Below, piece by piece: positions 12,700 to 21,722 of a DNA stretch of 34,371 nt. The position numbers and the translations under genes are program-made. The DNA is taken from the NCBI GenBank assembly GCA_016871115.1, contig VFZP01000013.1:1-34371 (forward strand). The letters are read 5' to 3'. This DNA is from Acidobacteriota bacterium. Its GTDB lineage: Bacteria; Acidobacteriota; Terriglobia; Bryobacterales; Bryobacteraceae. The notes below the pieces were generated by a model, which was given only the letters and a program-made list of their open reading frames with translations, was not told the DNA's origin and made no database searches. How positions within the stretch are numbered: position 1 is the stretch's first letter; the number at the start of each line of letters is the position of its first letter.

Positions 12700-14097
12700 C
12701 TACTGCCCTTGGACTCCTGTGGCCGGCTCTGATATCGTAGCAGATTCGTTTTCGCCGGGCGTCGCGGAAGATTCCGCATTCTCAGCGACTTCCGGGGATT
12801 TTGGCACGGGGTCGCCACCCGCGGCCGCTCCGTCCGTTTCGTATTGGCCGTAGTATCCACCCACGGCCAGATGAATCCGCGCCGCGTCGGCCCCCGGAGC
12901 CGCCTCGGCAATCTGCTCGGGCGTCATCGCCCCCAAATTTTCCACTGTCGAAATGCCGGCGTCCACCAACTGAGTGACTTCGCCGTCATCCCATCCGTAG
13001 TCAGCCAGCACTGCTACCGGCGTGCCCGGCACCGTCAGGGCAGCCATCGTCGATTCTACTTCCTGGCGCTTTTCCTCTTCACTCTTGATATCCACGCGCC
13101 AGCCCATCAGCTTGGCGGCCAGGCGCACGTTCTGACCCTTCTTGCCGATGGCCAGCGAAAGCTGCGAGTCGTCGACAATCACTTCCAGGTGTTTGTCCGC
13201 CGAACTTAGAATCGCCACGCGCAAAATCTTGGCCGGGCTCAGCGCATGCGTGGCAAACACCACGGGATCTTCGGAGAATTCAATGATGTCTATCTTTTCG
13301 CCGCGCAACTCGCGGATGATGGACTGTACGCGCATGCCCTTCATACCCACGCAGGCGCCCACCGAATCCACGTCGCGGTCGCGGCTGAAGACGGCAATCT
13401 TGGTACGCTCGCCGGCTTCGCGCGCGCAGCCTTTGATCACGATGGTGTTGTCGTAGATCTCTGGCACTTCCTGTTCGAACAGGCGCATCACCAGTTCCGG
13501 GGCGGCACGGGAAACCAACACGCCCGCGTTTTTTCCGCTCTTTTCCACGCTCTTGATGACACAACGCAAGCGCTCGCCGATGGAGAAGTTCTCCAGGCGC
13601 GACTGTTCTTTTTTCGGCAGACGCGCTTCGGTCTTGCCCAGGTCCACCACCATGTCGCCGGCTTCGATGCGCTTCACCGAGCAGTTGGCGAGTTCGCCCA
13701 CGCGCCCGGTGAACTCCGAAAAGACGTTCTCGCGCTCGGCTTCGCGTATTTTCTGCAGGATCACCTGCTTTGCCGTTTGCGCGGAAATGCGCCCAAGCGC
13801 ATCGGCCTTCTTGGCCAGACGGACCTCCATGCCGAGTTCGGGCACCAGCCCTTTCTGCAGCTTGCGCGCCTGATCAGGCGTGACCTCGTTGAGCGGATCG
13901 TTCACCTGCTCCACCACGGTCTTCACCAGGTAGAGCTCAATGTCGCCCTTCTCGTTAAAGTCGATCGCCATGTTTTCGTTCGCTCGGAACTGCTTGCGCG
14001 CCGCCACCAGCACGGCGTCCTTGACGGCATCGAAGATCACTTGCGGGTCGATGCCCTTCTCCTTGGCGAGCATTTCAATGGACTGATAAATCGACAC
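12700..14097 (-). CDS. nusA: Transcription termination/antitermination factor NusA
   Basis: N-terminal NusA domain, S1, KH (VGACVGMKGMRVQSIIRELRGEKIDIIEFSEDP; LAIGKKGQNVRLAAKLMGWRVDI), between rimP and infB. Confidence 0.97.
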   Translation of the reverse strand: MSIYQSIEMLAKEKGIDPQVIFDAVKDAVLVAARKQFRANENMAIDFNEKGDIELYLVKTVVEQVNDPLNEVTPDQARKLQKGLVPELGMEVRLAKKADALGRISAQTAKQVILQKIREAERENVFSEFTGRVGELANCSVKRIEAGDMVVDLGKTEARLPKKEQSRLENFSIGERLRCVIKSVEKSGKNAGVLVSRAAPELVMRLFEQEVPEIYDNTIVIKGCAREAGERTKIAVFSRDRDVDSVGACVGMKGMRVQSIIRELRGEKIDIIEFSEDPVVFATHALSPAKILRVAILSSADKHLEVIVDDSQLSLAIGKKGQNVRLAAKLMGWRVDIKSEEEKRQEVESTMAALTVPGTPVAVLADYGWDDGEVTQLVDAGISTVENLGAMTPEQIAEAAPGADAARIHLAVGGYYGQYETDGAAAGGDPVPKSPEVAENAESSATPGENESATISEPATGVQGQ

Positions 14098-14157
14098 GAC
14101 CCGATTGACCTCGACTTTCTTTATCCTCTACTGGTGCTTTTGGCTTTTTGAAAACGG

Positions 14158-14646
14158 CTACCACTCGAACTTCAGGTTGGCTCGATCCACCTGAGCGAGA
14201 GGAATTGACACCGGTTCGCCGCCCGCAGGCGCCAGCGTGATCGCCTCGCCGTTGAAGCCGGAGAGCGTGCCTTCCCAGAAGGTGCGCTGGTCACCGGGCG
14301 TCAGCGGCTGGCGCAGGACGATTTTGACTTTCTGGCCCTGGAACCGCTCGAAATCGCGAGGCCTGGTGAGCTTGCGCTCGACGCCCGGCGAACTGACTTC
14401 GAGCGTATAAGGGCCGCCCGGGATCAGATCTTCGGCATCCACCACGGTACTGACGTATTGAGAGATCATTTCACAATCGCCGTGTGTAACGCCGGCGGGT
14501 TTGTCGATAAAGATCCGCAGCACGCGGTGGCCGCTGCGCCCGCCGCCGCCGAGCCATTGAGTTTCCACCGATTCAATGCCGTCAGCCCGGCCGGCACGGT
14601 CCACGATCTCCGTGACCTTGTCGATCCAGGCGGCGGCTTTTGTCAC
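14158..14646 (-). CDS. rimP: Ribosome maturation factor RimP
   Basis: VLRIFIDKPAGVTHGDCEMISQYVSTVVDAEDLIPGGPYTLEVSSPGVERKLTRPRDFERFQGQKVKI; the annotated GTG at 14715 lies in a terminator hairpin, so GTG at 14646 is preferred. Confidence 0.93.
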   Translation of the reverse strand: MTKAAAWIDKVTEIVDRAGRADGIESVETQWLGGGGRSGHRVLRIFIDKPAGVTHGDCEMISQYVSTVVDAEDLIPGGPYTLEVSSPGVERKLTRPRDFERFQGQKVKIVLRQPLTPGDQRTFWEGTLSGFNGEAITLAPAGGEPVSIPLAQVDRANLKFEW

Positions 14647-14692
14647 AAATTCTTCGTTGGTAGCGGGCAAATTCAAAAAAGGGCGGCCCAAT

Positions 14693-14715
14693 AAAAAAGT
14701 GGGCCCTACGCCCAC
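14693..14715 (-). terminator. Intrinsic terminator in the rimP-nusA-infB leader
   Basis: Minus strand 5'-GTGGGC GTAGG GCCCAC TTTTTT-3'; stem extends by one A-T pair. Confidence 0.72.
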
Positions 14716-14737
14716 TCGCCGCTTTCACCTAGTTCGG

Positions 14738-14746
14738 ATTATAGCA
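14738..14746 (-). promoter_or_regulatory. Extended -10 promoter element upstream of rimP
   Basis: Minus strand TGCTATAAT, exact match to extended -10 TGnTATAAT; no good -35 seen. Confidence 0.6.
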
Positions 14747-14768
14747 GGTACCGACGCGCGCGGGTTGA

Positions 14769-15292
14769 CTACCGTTCGTCCGCCGAGGGTCCGTACATCG
14801 CCGGACCGGTACGTCCAGCATGCGGAGGCACACCGACAACTGGCCGCGGTGGTGGACGATGTGATTGCAGATCATGCCGCGGACCACGGCGACCCTGGGC
14901 AACGTGAACATGGTCTGGCCGGCCAGCTTCAACGTCCAGGGCTACAGCCACGGCGCGTCGTCAGGAGCCTGTTCGAGCGACCGCAGCAGTTCGGCGGCAG
15001 CCTCGTCGAACTTGACGAGCACCTGAGCCGTGGTTGTGGCCTGGAAGCCCTCGCGCTTCGGTCCATCCACCGGAGCCAGATCCAGTTCCGTGGTGGCGAG
15101 CGTGACCGGTAACCACGTATGTATTTCCGTCAGATGGCTGGCAAGTTGTCCGAGGGTCATCGATTTTCCGTGCGGTTTCCAATCGAAACGATCGTCAGGC
15201 AGCCGGCTCAGCAGTTTCCGGGTGGTGGCGAGTTCCTGGGTCAATTCTCCGAGTAGCGACCGGTTGATGGGCATGGCCACAGAGTATGGCAT
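14769..15292 (-). pseudogene. DinB-family protein, decayed
   Basis: DDRFDWKPHGKSMTLGQLASHLTEIHTW...DDAPWL*PWTLKLAGQTMFTLPRVAVVRGMICNHIVHHRGQLSVCLRMLDVPV, then shift to PAMYGPSADER*. Confidence 0.8.
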
Positions 15293-15339
15293 GACCGGAG
15301 CGGGTTGCGATTTCGCCGTAGTTCCGAACAGGGCGCTTT

Positions 15340-15375
15340 CCCCGGACGCCAGATCCGGGGCGTCCGTACCGGTAC
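15340..15375. repeat. Two mutually exclusive hairpins plus a 10-bp palindrome
   Basis: CCCCGGA(cgccaga)TCCGGGG and GGACGCC(agatccgg)GGCGTCC share bases; followed by GTACCGGTAC. Confidence 0.5.
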
Positions 15376-15417
15376 TGTGATTGATGGCCTAGGGCCCTCC
15401 CAACGTGACTTATCCTC

Positions 15418-16230
15418 GTTAGTGAGTTTTTGGCCTCTGTGCGTCCTGTTTGTCCCGCTGATTGGCGTAACAGTTGCGGGTTCCATGGTGGACGACTCGT
15501 CGAAACCCATTTCTCTTTGCCGGACTTCGGTCTGTTCTGCGTGTGCGGTTTCCAGGAAGGCGCCGGCGTTTACTCGATATCTGTCCAATGAGTAGTCAGG
15601 TGGCACGGCAACATCAACCGCGCGGGCGGCTGCCGCTGTTCCTTACGGACGGCCAGCCCACTCGGCCAATATGGCGAATCTGCAGGATAAGGCCGGCGAT
15701 TCCTGTAGCAGCGATGCGCCCAAGAACGGCTGGTTGGCGCTGGCGCCAGTGGGTCGAAGCGTGGCCTGTTTGCGCCTATACCGCGGCGCCGCCGGCAGAC
15801 AACGATGCGATCGCCGCTTCTAGATCGTCAGGTTGCAGCTACGCAAGCAACCTGTCCAATCTGAACAACGGTATCTTCCACCTCACCGGCGGCGGCGCGA
15901 ACCTGCTGACGGGCACAAGTACGTGAGCCGATTCGATCGGCCGCATTCGGGTTGACGGCTGCCAAACGCTCATCAAATCAATCAATGTGGCCACGAACGC
16001 CCGGGCCAGCGCGGCCAGCCGGGCGCGTGCGGACGCCGTCAGCCGCGGCCTGGAATTGGCGACCCTCGCCATCGGAGTGGGTGCACAGGCGCGGGATTGC
16101 CAACACCGCCGTCAGTGCCAGCTACGGCAATACGAAGCCGACGCGCATGTATATCGGCGCCGACAACCTCACGCAGCTTGACGAAGCGTTTGCCGCGCTT
16201 GCTTCGGAGACGATGCGCTTTGCCAAATAA
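15418..16230 (+). pseudogene. TadG-like VWA-domain protein remnant, multiply frameshifted
   Basis: Fragments across frames: LFVPLIGVTVAGS; LFLTDGQPT; GCSYASNLSNLNNG; IRVDGCQTLIKSINVATNA...LATLAIGVGA; GIANTAVSASYGNTKPTRMYIGADNLTQLDEAFAALASETMRFAK*. Confidence 0.65.
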
Positions 16231-16250
16231 GTAAGCCGCGCGCCGGCGTG

Positions 16251-17435
16251 TTACTTCTTCTCGGGCGGTGGGGGCCAGCCCACGATGGACTTGGCGTCCA
16301 CCGCCACACTCAGCCGGAACGGTTCAGCGGAAAACGCGACCGGCTTGCCCTCAAACTCCAACGCAATACCCACCTCCGGGCAGCGCGGCTGGGCGGCGTC
16401 GAGCTTCAGGACCACTTCCTCAACGGCTGAGTCCTGCAAGCCCAGGTACACTTCGGTGGGCTTGGGGTCCGCGTCGCAGCGCACCACGTAGCCCTTCACC
16501 AGCGGCAAGGCGCCTTCTGCCAGTTTCTGATACTCGGCCTGTGCGCCCGCGCCGGTCAGCCGGCGGCGGATCTTGACCCAGGTGAACAACTGCGGATTGG
16601 TAGCCTGCATCTGTTCGTCTGCCTTGCGCTGGGCTACTTCGGCGGCGGTCTCGATCTTGAAATCCGCGGCCGGTTTGTTGACGGCGGCTGCCTTGGCCGC
16701 CGCGCCGATCTCATCGAGACCATCGAGCGCGCCATGATAGCCCGTGTAGGCGGCTTCGAGCAATGTGCGCACGTCGCGGCGCTGCGCCGCGGCCAGTGCG
16801 CCGGCGCCATCGGTATAGGAGGCGCGGGCCAGATGCCAGATGGCCTCCACTTGCCTCGACGGCTCTTTCTGCGTGGCCATCATCGCGCCCAGCCACGCCG
16901 ATACTTCGGCGTTGCGCGGCGCGGCGGCGAGAGACAGGAACAGTTCTTTCTCGGCTGCCGCCGCATCGCCGCGCTGCCAGGCGGCCCAGCCCAAGGTGCG
17001 ATGCGCCAGGGCGGTGACTTCGTCTTTCTGCGCGGCGGGCTGCGTGGCGGCCACCTTCACCAGGCGGCGCGCCCACTGCTCCGCTTCAGCCAGCGCGGCG
17101 GGCGTGGGGGCCAGGGGCGCTTGCGGGGCGAACAAGGTCAGCCAGTAGAGTCCGGTGAAGTGATCGGCGTTCACGGCCACCAGTTCGCGCGCGGCCTCCG
17201 TCATCTTTGTCTTGTCGCCCAAAAACTGCGCGGCGGCGAGGATCATCTCAGCGCGCTGCGGACGAAGCGCGGAGTTGGGAAACTTCTGCTTCCATTGCTC
17301 GAGCAGGGGCAGGCGTTGCGCGGGGGCTTTCTGCGCGCGGACGGCGAGGGCGAGGTCATACTCGTCGCGGCTGGTCCAGTCTTGCGCCAGCGCGGCCGAT
17401 GTGGCCAGTAGCAGGGAAGGGAACAGGCGTCTCAT
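16251..17435 (-). CDS. Exported TPR-like hypothetical protein, third gene of caspase operon
   Basis: Signal peptide MRRLFPSLLLATSAALAQ; helical repeat-like sequence; ATG overlaps upstream stop (ATGA 17435-17432). Confidence 0.7.
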   Translation of the reverse strand: MRRLFPSLLLATSAALAQDWTSRDEYDLALAVRAQKAPAQRLPLLEQWKQKFPNSALRPQRAEMILAAAQFLGDKTKMTEAARELVAVNADHFTGLYWLTLFAPQAPLAPTPAALAEAEQWARRLVKVAATQPAAQKDEVTALAHRTLGWAAWQRGDAAAAEKELFLSLAAAPRNAEVSAWLGAMMATQKEPSRQVEAIWHLARASYTDGAGALAAAQRRDVRTLLEAAYTGYHGALDGLDEIGAAAKAAAVNKPAADFKIETAAEVAQRKADEQMQATNPQLFTWVKIRRRLTGAGAQAEYQKLAEGALPLVKGYVVRCDADPKPTEVYLGLQDSAVEEVVLKLDAAQPRCPEVGIALEFEGKPVAFSAEPFRLSVAVDAKSIVGWPPPPEKK

Positions 17436-19156
17436 TGCAGGTCCAGGTCCGAAGTGACATTGGCGCGCACGCGCACGCGCCGCTCCTGCGTCTTGCGGCC
17501 CGCTTCCATGAGCCGCAGCTCATACTCGCCGGCGGGCAAGCGCAGCGTATAGGGGAGTTGACGCGCGACGGCCTTGCCGTCCAGCATCACGCCCAGGCCT
17601 TTCTTGGTAGACCGAACCGTGAGTTCGCCGAACTCTTCCGAGACCAGATCGCGGGCGCCAGCTACGGACTTTACCTCCACATACAAGTCATCCAGCGTGA
17701 TGCGCGGCTCATCGGCGGCCGGGGCGGGCGCCGCGGCGGCGGTTTGCACCGGTTGCTCGGCGGCTGCTGCTGCCGGCGCCGGCGCCGCGGCGGGCTGCTC
17801 CTTCGGCGCCGCCGGCGGAGGAGGCAGTTGCTTGATCAGCCCCGCATAGTCCACCCGCACCGGTTGCCGCGCCCAGCGGCGCCCGGCTTCCCAATCGGGC
17901 ACGCCGAAGCGCAGCCCCGGAAACAGTTCCGCCAGCGGCGGAGGCTTCATCAGCCCGCCCTTCAACGCTTCGGCCGCGGCGGGTTCAGCGGCGGCCAGTT
18001 CCTTCAACATTGTGCCGGCGCGCTGCACGTCGGGCGTGGCTCCGCGCTGGCGTACGGCTTCGAGCGCCGCCACCGCGCGCTTCAGGTCTGCCGTGAGGAG
18101 CGCGCTGTTGGCTGCTTCGAGGCCCGCGTCCACGGCAAAGGGGTCCAGTTTCAGCGCGGCCTCGGCTGCGGTCGCCGCCGCCGCAAATTCGCCGGCGTCG
18201 AACTTTGTCTCTGCTTCGTAGCGCGTCTTCAGATACGGCAAGCGCGCCCGGGCGGCTTCTTCCACGGATCCGCCGGGTTTCTGCTTGATGATGCGCCCGG
18301 CCAACTCCATCGCCTCCGGCCAGTTTTCGTATTGCTCGTTGCGCAGCATGTCGCCGAGCCACTTGGCCACGATCGACTCGTCATTTTCCGCCACGGCGTT
18401 GCTGGGCGGATGAAAGTAGAACTTCGATGTCAGGCTGGTGTTGGACCACGGTGTTTGCTTGCCGCCGGTGGCGTCTTCCACCCTCTTCCGGACGCGCGTG
18501 AACACGTCGTCCACGGTCAGGTTTGGCTGCGCGATCGCTTCGGCGAGCGCTTCGGTGAACCAGGAGTTGGTCCCGTTCGGGTTGTCGGTTGCCACGTTGC
18601 CGGGCTGCGTGGAAAACGCGATGTAGGTGCGGGCGCCCGCCGCGCCGGTGGGGTCAGCGAGGCCAGCCTTCAATTGGTACGTCTCGGCCACCGGATTGGT
18701 GCGGCAGGCATCGAGAACCACAATGATGCTCTTGGCCTTCGAGCCCTTCAACTCATCGAACACCAGCTTCAGCGAGAACGACTTCAGCTTGGCGTCAATC
18801 AAACTCCTGGCGGACTCGAAATCCGTGGGGATCAGGACATTCTCGCCGCCCACCTGGATGGCATGGCCGGCGTAGAAAATCAACGCTACATCGTTGGGGC
18901 CGATGTTGAACAGGAACTCGCTGACGGCTTCTTCCATCGCCGCCTTCGCTGCATTCTCACGCTTGATCACCTTGAAGCCCGCGCCTTGCAACGCTTTCTC
19001 CATCGCGCGCGCGTCGTTCACGGCGTTCTGCAGCGGCCGGATCGAATAGGTGTCGTTGCCAATCACCAGCGCAATGCGCTTGCCCTCCTCAGCTGCCGGC
19101 TGCGCCCACAGGGCCGCGGCCGCCGCGAGTGTCCACAAACCAACCAGCTTCTTCAT
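17432..19156 (-). CDS. Exported caspase-like (C14) peptidase with C-terminal PEGA-like domain
   Basis: Signal peptide MKKLVGLWTLAAAAALWAQ; RIALVIGNDTY; FYAGHA (His) and VVLDACRTNP (Cys) dyad; C-terminal LTVRSTKKGLGVMLDGKAVARQLPYTLRLPAGEYELRLMEAGRKTQERRVRV. Confidence 0.9.
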   Translation of the reverse strand: MKKLVGLWTLAAAAALWAQPAAEEGKRIALVIGNDTYSIRPLQNAVNDARAMEKALQGAGFKVIKRENAAKAAMEEAVSEFLFNIGPNDVALIFYAGHAIQVGGENVLIPTDFESARSLIDAKLKSFSLKLVFDELKGSKAKSIIVVLDACRTNPVAETYQLKAGLADPTGAAGARTYIAFSTQPGNVATDNPNGTNSWFTEALAEAIAQPNLTVDDVFTRVRKRVEDATGGKQTPWSNTSLTSKFYFHPPSNAVAENDESIVAKWLGDMLRNEQYENWPEAMELAGRIIKQKPGGSVEEAARARLPYLKTRYEAETKFDAGEFAAAATAAEAALKLDPFAVDAGLEAANSALLTADLKRAVAALEAVRQRGATPDVQRAGTMLKELAAAEPAAAEALKGGLMKPPPLAELFPGLRFGVPDWEAGRRWARQPVRVDYAGLIKQLPPPPAAPKEQPAAAPAPAAAAAEQPVQTAAAAPAPAADEPRITLDDLYVEVKSVAGARDLVSEEFGELTVRSTKKGLGVMLDGKAVARQLPYTLRLPAGEYELRLMEAGRKTQERRVRVRANVTSDLDLQ

Positions 19157-21624
19157 CGCTTCCCTCTTGCCCCGGCGCCAGCCGCGGCGAAAAATACTTC
19201 TCTCGACCGCTGATCGAGCGACTCATCCTTGTCGCATTCAGCCGAAACCAGCGTGGCCCCGTTCCAAACGTATTTGATCTTGCCGTCTTTCTGGCCGGCG
19301 CGAAACTCCTCGCCCACCAGACGGTCTTGCTGATACTGCATCGTGCGTTCGTAGATCTGCGGGCCGCGCGGCGCATCGGCCGCCGTCAACTGATACACGC
19401 GCACCGCCTGCAAGCGCATCTCGTTCCACTCAAACTCGGCCAACACCGGCGGCCGCGCGCCCGGCTCCTTTTCGGCCAGTTGGCGCGCGCTCTTCACGCG
19501 TCCGCGCTCGTCATATTCAAATGCAAAGTAGTAGGGCCGCTCCCACACAAACGGATGGAAGAAGCGATTGCCCGCCACGCCCACCGTGGCCTGACGCCCG
19601 GTGAGCCGGCCGAGCATGGCGGTGTCGATCAACGGGCTGTTGGGCAGAATCAAGTTCGATGCCGCCAGCAGCGCGTCGGTCCCTTCGGGCGCTTTGTGCG
19701 CGGCGTCCGCCGCGTCGGCCGCAAACGGATGCGGGATCTTATCGGTGTGGGAAAACGTGATGGTTTTTTCGGCCGCGCCGGCTGACGCCTTTTCAAACGT
19801 GGGTACGATGGAGCGCAGCCGCGGACCGTCCCAGTTGAACTTGGTGGACAGTTTGCCCGACGCTTCAATGCGGTCGATGCGCGCCGCAAAGCCGAGACTC
19901 AGCGGACAGTAGGCCGCGCCCGCCGGCGTGGGTGCGCCGGAGAGCCAGTGGCCGGCGGCATCCGCCGCGGTGAGATTCGCCGCGGGCGCCGTGGCCGCCA
20001 GGCCCAGCCAGCGCGCCACGCGGGCGCGCTGCTCACCGTTCGCATCGAGCGAGTCCGACACGTCCAGATACTTGTTCAGCCGCGCCAGGCCCGTCTTGCG
20101 GTCATGCGTCACCAGCGCGCCCAAGCCGCCGTAGTAGAGAAACACCGGGTCGTTTTCGTCGGCCAGCAGGGCCTTTTTCGCCAGAGCGGAGGTTTCGTGA
20201 TACTGCGCGGCCTCCCAGGCCTTCGCCAGCCGTTCGCGCACGCTCGTGCGCAGGTCGTCCAGCTGGAAGGCCAGTTCCCCGCGCAGCTTGTTGCCCGCTT
20301 CGCGTTCGCGCTCGATGGCCAGCAGATCGTAGTTGTCCAACGTGCGCAGTGCCCGCGCCGTTTCGCCCCGCGCGCCGAGTACACTTGCTTTGGTCAACAG
20401 GAGCGGCAACGATTCCGAATCGATCCGCTCGGCCACGGCGATCTTCTCCATGGCCTCGTCCAGCTTGTTCTGCTGACGGTACCGGTCTGCCATGTTGCGG
20501 TTTTGTTCAATCACGTCGAGATCGCCCGGCGAGAGCTGCTTGCGGCGATTCTGCCGGTCGACGGCCGATTGGCGCGAGTAGTTGGCCCAGGCGCGCGCCA
20601 CGTCGCTGGAAAGATCAGCCTGCGAAGGCTTGCGGAGGCTCGCCAGGCGCAGTTCGTTGAAGGCCCTGCGAAACTCGCCGCGGTCCGTACGCGCGCGGCC
20701 AGACTTCCAATGTCCGTCCAGGCTCGCCTGCATCGCCGCGCGCTGCTGCCTGGACAATTCCGGGAACGAGCCCTGGTGTTTTTCAAACGGCCGGTACGCC
20801 AGCAGAAACGCATCCCATTGCCGCCCGGCGGCGAGGGTTTTGAGAATCGCGATGCGTTGATCGAGCCAGGCTTTGCCCGCCGCCAGCTTTGCGCGGGCTT
20901 CTTTGTGTTCGGGCACGTCGGCATACGCTTTGGCCGAGAGCTCCGACATCTTGAGGCCTTCACTGAGCGACTGCGCGCTGTTTACGCCGGCATCGAAGCG
21001 CTCCCGCCGCACGCGGAGGAACTCGGCCACGCGCCGCTCCACCGTGGCCATCGCCGGATCCGATCCATGCGCCGCCACGGCCGCCGACGTGAGTTCGATC
21101 TGCACGGGAAACACGCCTGCTTCGCCGCCGCCTAATAGCGCCAAGGCGGTGCGGTCCATGCATATCGCCGCCAGTTCCTTCACTCCGCCCGCCAGATACG
21201 CGACGAACTCGTTCGCCGGCACAGGCAGCGGCGTCTTGCCCTTCTCCGCCTTCTTGTAGGTGAGCGCGGCTTCCTTCCATGCGTCAGGCGGCGCGGGGAA
21301 CGGTTTCTTTAAAATCCCCTGCGGATACACATATTGCAACGAAGGGCCGTAGTGCACCAGCACGCCGGAGCCCGTGTCGCGCAGCAGCGTCGCACCGAGC
21401 TTCACATGCTGAAGCTTGTTGAAGGGAGTTGCCGTGGCGGGCTTGTCGCCGAGAATCTCCACGCGGTCTTTGCCGTTCACCTCGAGGTCCCAGGCGGGCG
21501 CAAAGCGCAGCCCGTCGGCCGCGCGCGTCACCAGTAAGCCCTGCGCGGCGGCAGGCGGGCACAGCAGGGCAGCAGCAGCCGTAGCGGCAATCGAAAACAG
21601 ACGGACGAACGCAGCAGGTTGCAT
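19153..21624 (-). CDS. Exported 823-aa hypothetical protein, first gene of caspase operon
   Basis: Signal peptide MQPAAFVRLFSIAATAAAALLCPPAAAQG; long uninterrupted ORF; no family recognised; stop overlaps caspase ATG (ATGA 19156-19153). Confidence 0.8.
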   Translation of the reverse strand: MQPAAFVRLFSIAATAAAALLCPPAAAQGLLVTRAADGLRFAPAWDLEVNGKDRVEILGDKPATATPFNKLQHVKLGATLLRDTGSGVLVHYGPSLQYVYPQGILKKPFPAPPDAWKEAALTYKKAEKGKTPLPVPANEFVAYLAGGVKELAAICMDRTALALLGGGEAGVFPVQIELTSAAVAAHGSDPAMATVERRVAEFLRVRRERFDAGVNSAQSLSEGLKMSELSAKAYADVPEHKEARAKLAAGKAWLDQRIAILKTLAAGRQWDAFLLAYRPFEKHQGSFPELSRQQRAAMQASLDGHWKSGRARTDRGEFRRAFNELRLASLRKPSQADLSSDVARAWANYSRQSAVDRQNRRKQLSPGDLDVIEQNRNMADRYRQQNKLDEAMEKIAVAERIDSESLPLLLTKASVLGARGETARALRTLDNYDLLAIEREREAGNKLRGELAFQLDDLRTSVRERLAKAWEAAQYHETSALAKKALLADENDPVFLYYGGLGALVTHDRKTGLARLNKYLDVSDSLDANGEQRARVARWLGLAATAPAANLTAADAAGHWLSGAPTPAGAAYCPLSLGFAARIDRIEASGKLSTKFNWDGPRLRSIVPTFEKASAGAAEKTITFSHTDKIPHPFAADAADAAHKAPEGTDALLAASNLILPNSPLIDTAMLGRLTGRQATVGVAGNRFFHPFVWERPYYFAFEYDERGRVKSARQLAEKEPGARPPVLAEFEWNEMRLQAVRVYQLTAADAPRGPQIYERTMQYQQDRLVGEEFRAGQKDGKIKYVWNGATLVSAECDKDESLDQRSREVFFAAAGAGARGKR

Positions 21625-21659
21625 GGAAACGATACCGAAAGGAACGAAAAGTCATCCCC

Positions 21660-21688
21660 AGTCTACCGACTCGCTCTTACAGGCGCAA
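21660..21688 (-). promoter_or_regulatory. Candidate sigma70-type promoter for the caspase operon
   Basis: Minus strand TTGCGC-N17-TAGACT upstream of ATG at 21624. Confidence 0.35.
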
Positions 21689-21708
21689 TTCACCCGCAAA
21701 GAGGGACG

Positions 21709-21714
21709 TAGAAT
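21709..21714 (+). promoter_or_regulatory. Candidate -10 element 8 nt upstream of the DUF1549 GTG
   Basis: TAGAAT acgaatta GTG; reverse complement reads TATTCT. Confidence 0.35.
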
Positions 21715-21722
21715 ACGAATTA

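Noticed and set aside
17207-19213. 668-aa plus-strand ORF opposite the caspase gene
   Set aside because: Antisense shadow ORF of GC-rich coding DNA; low-complexity His/Arg/Gly composition, while the minus strand has clear caspase motifs
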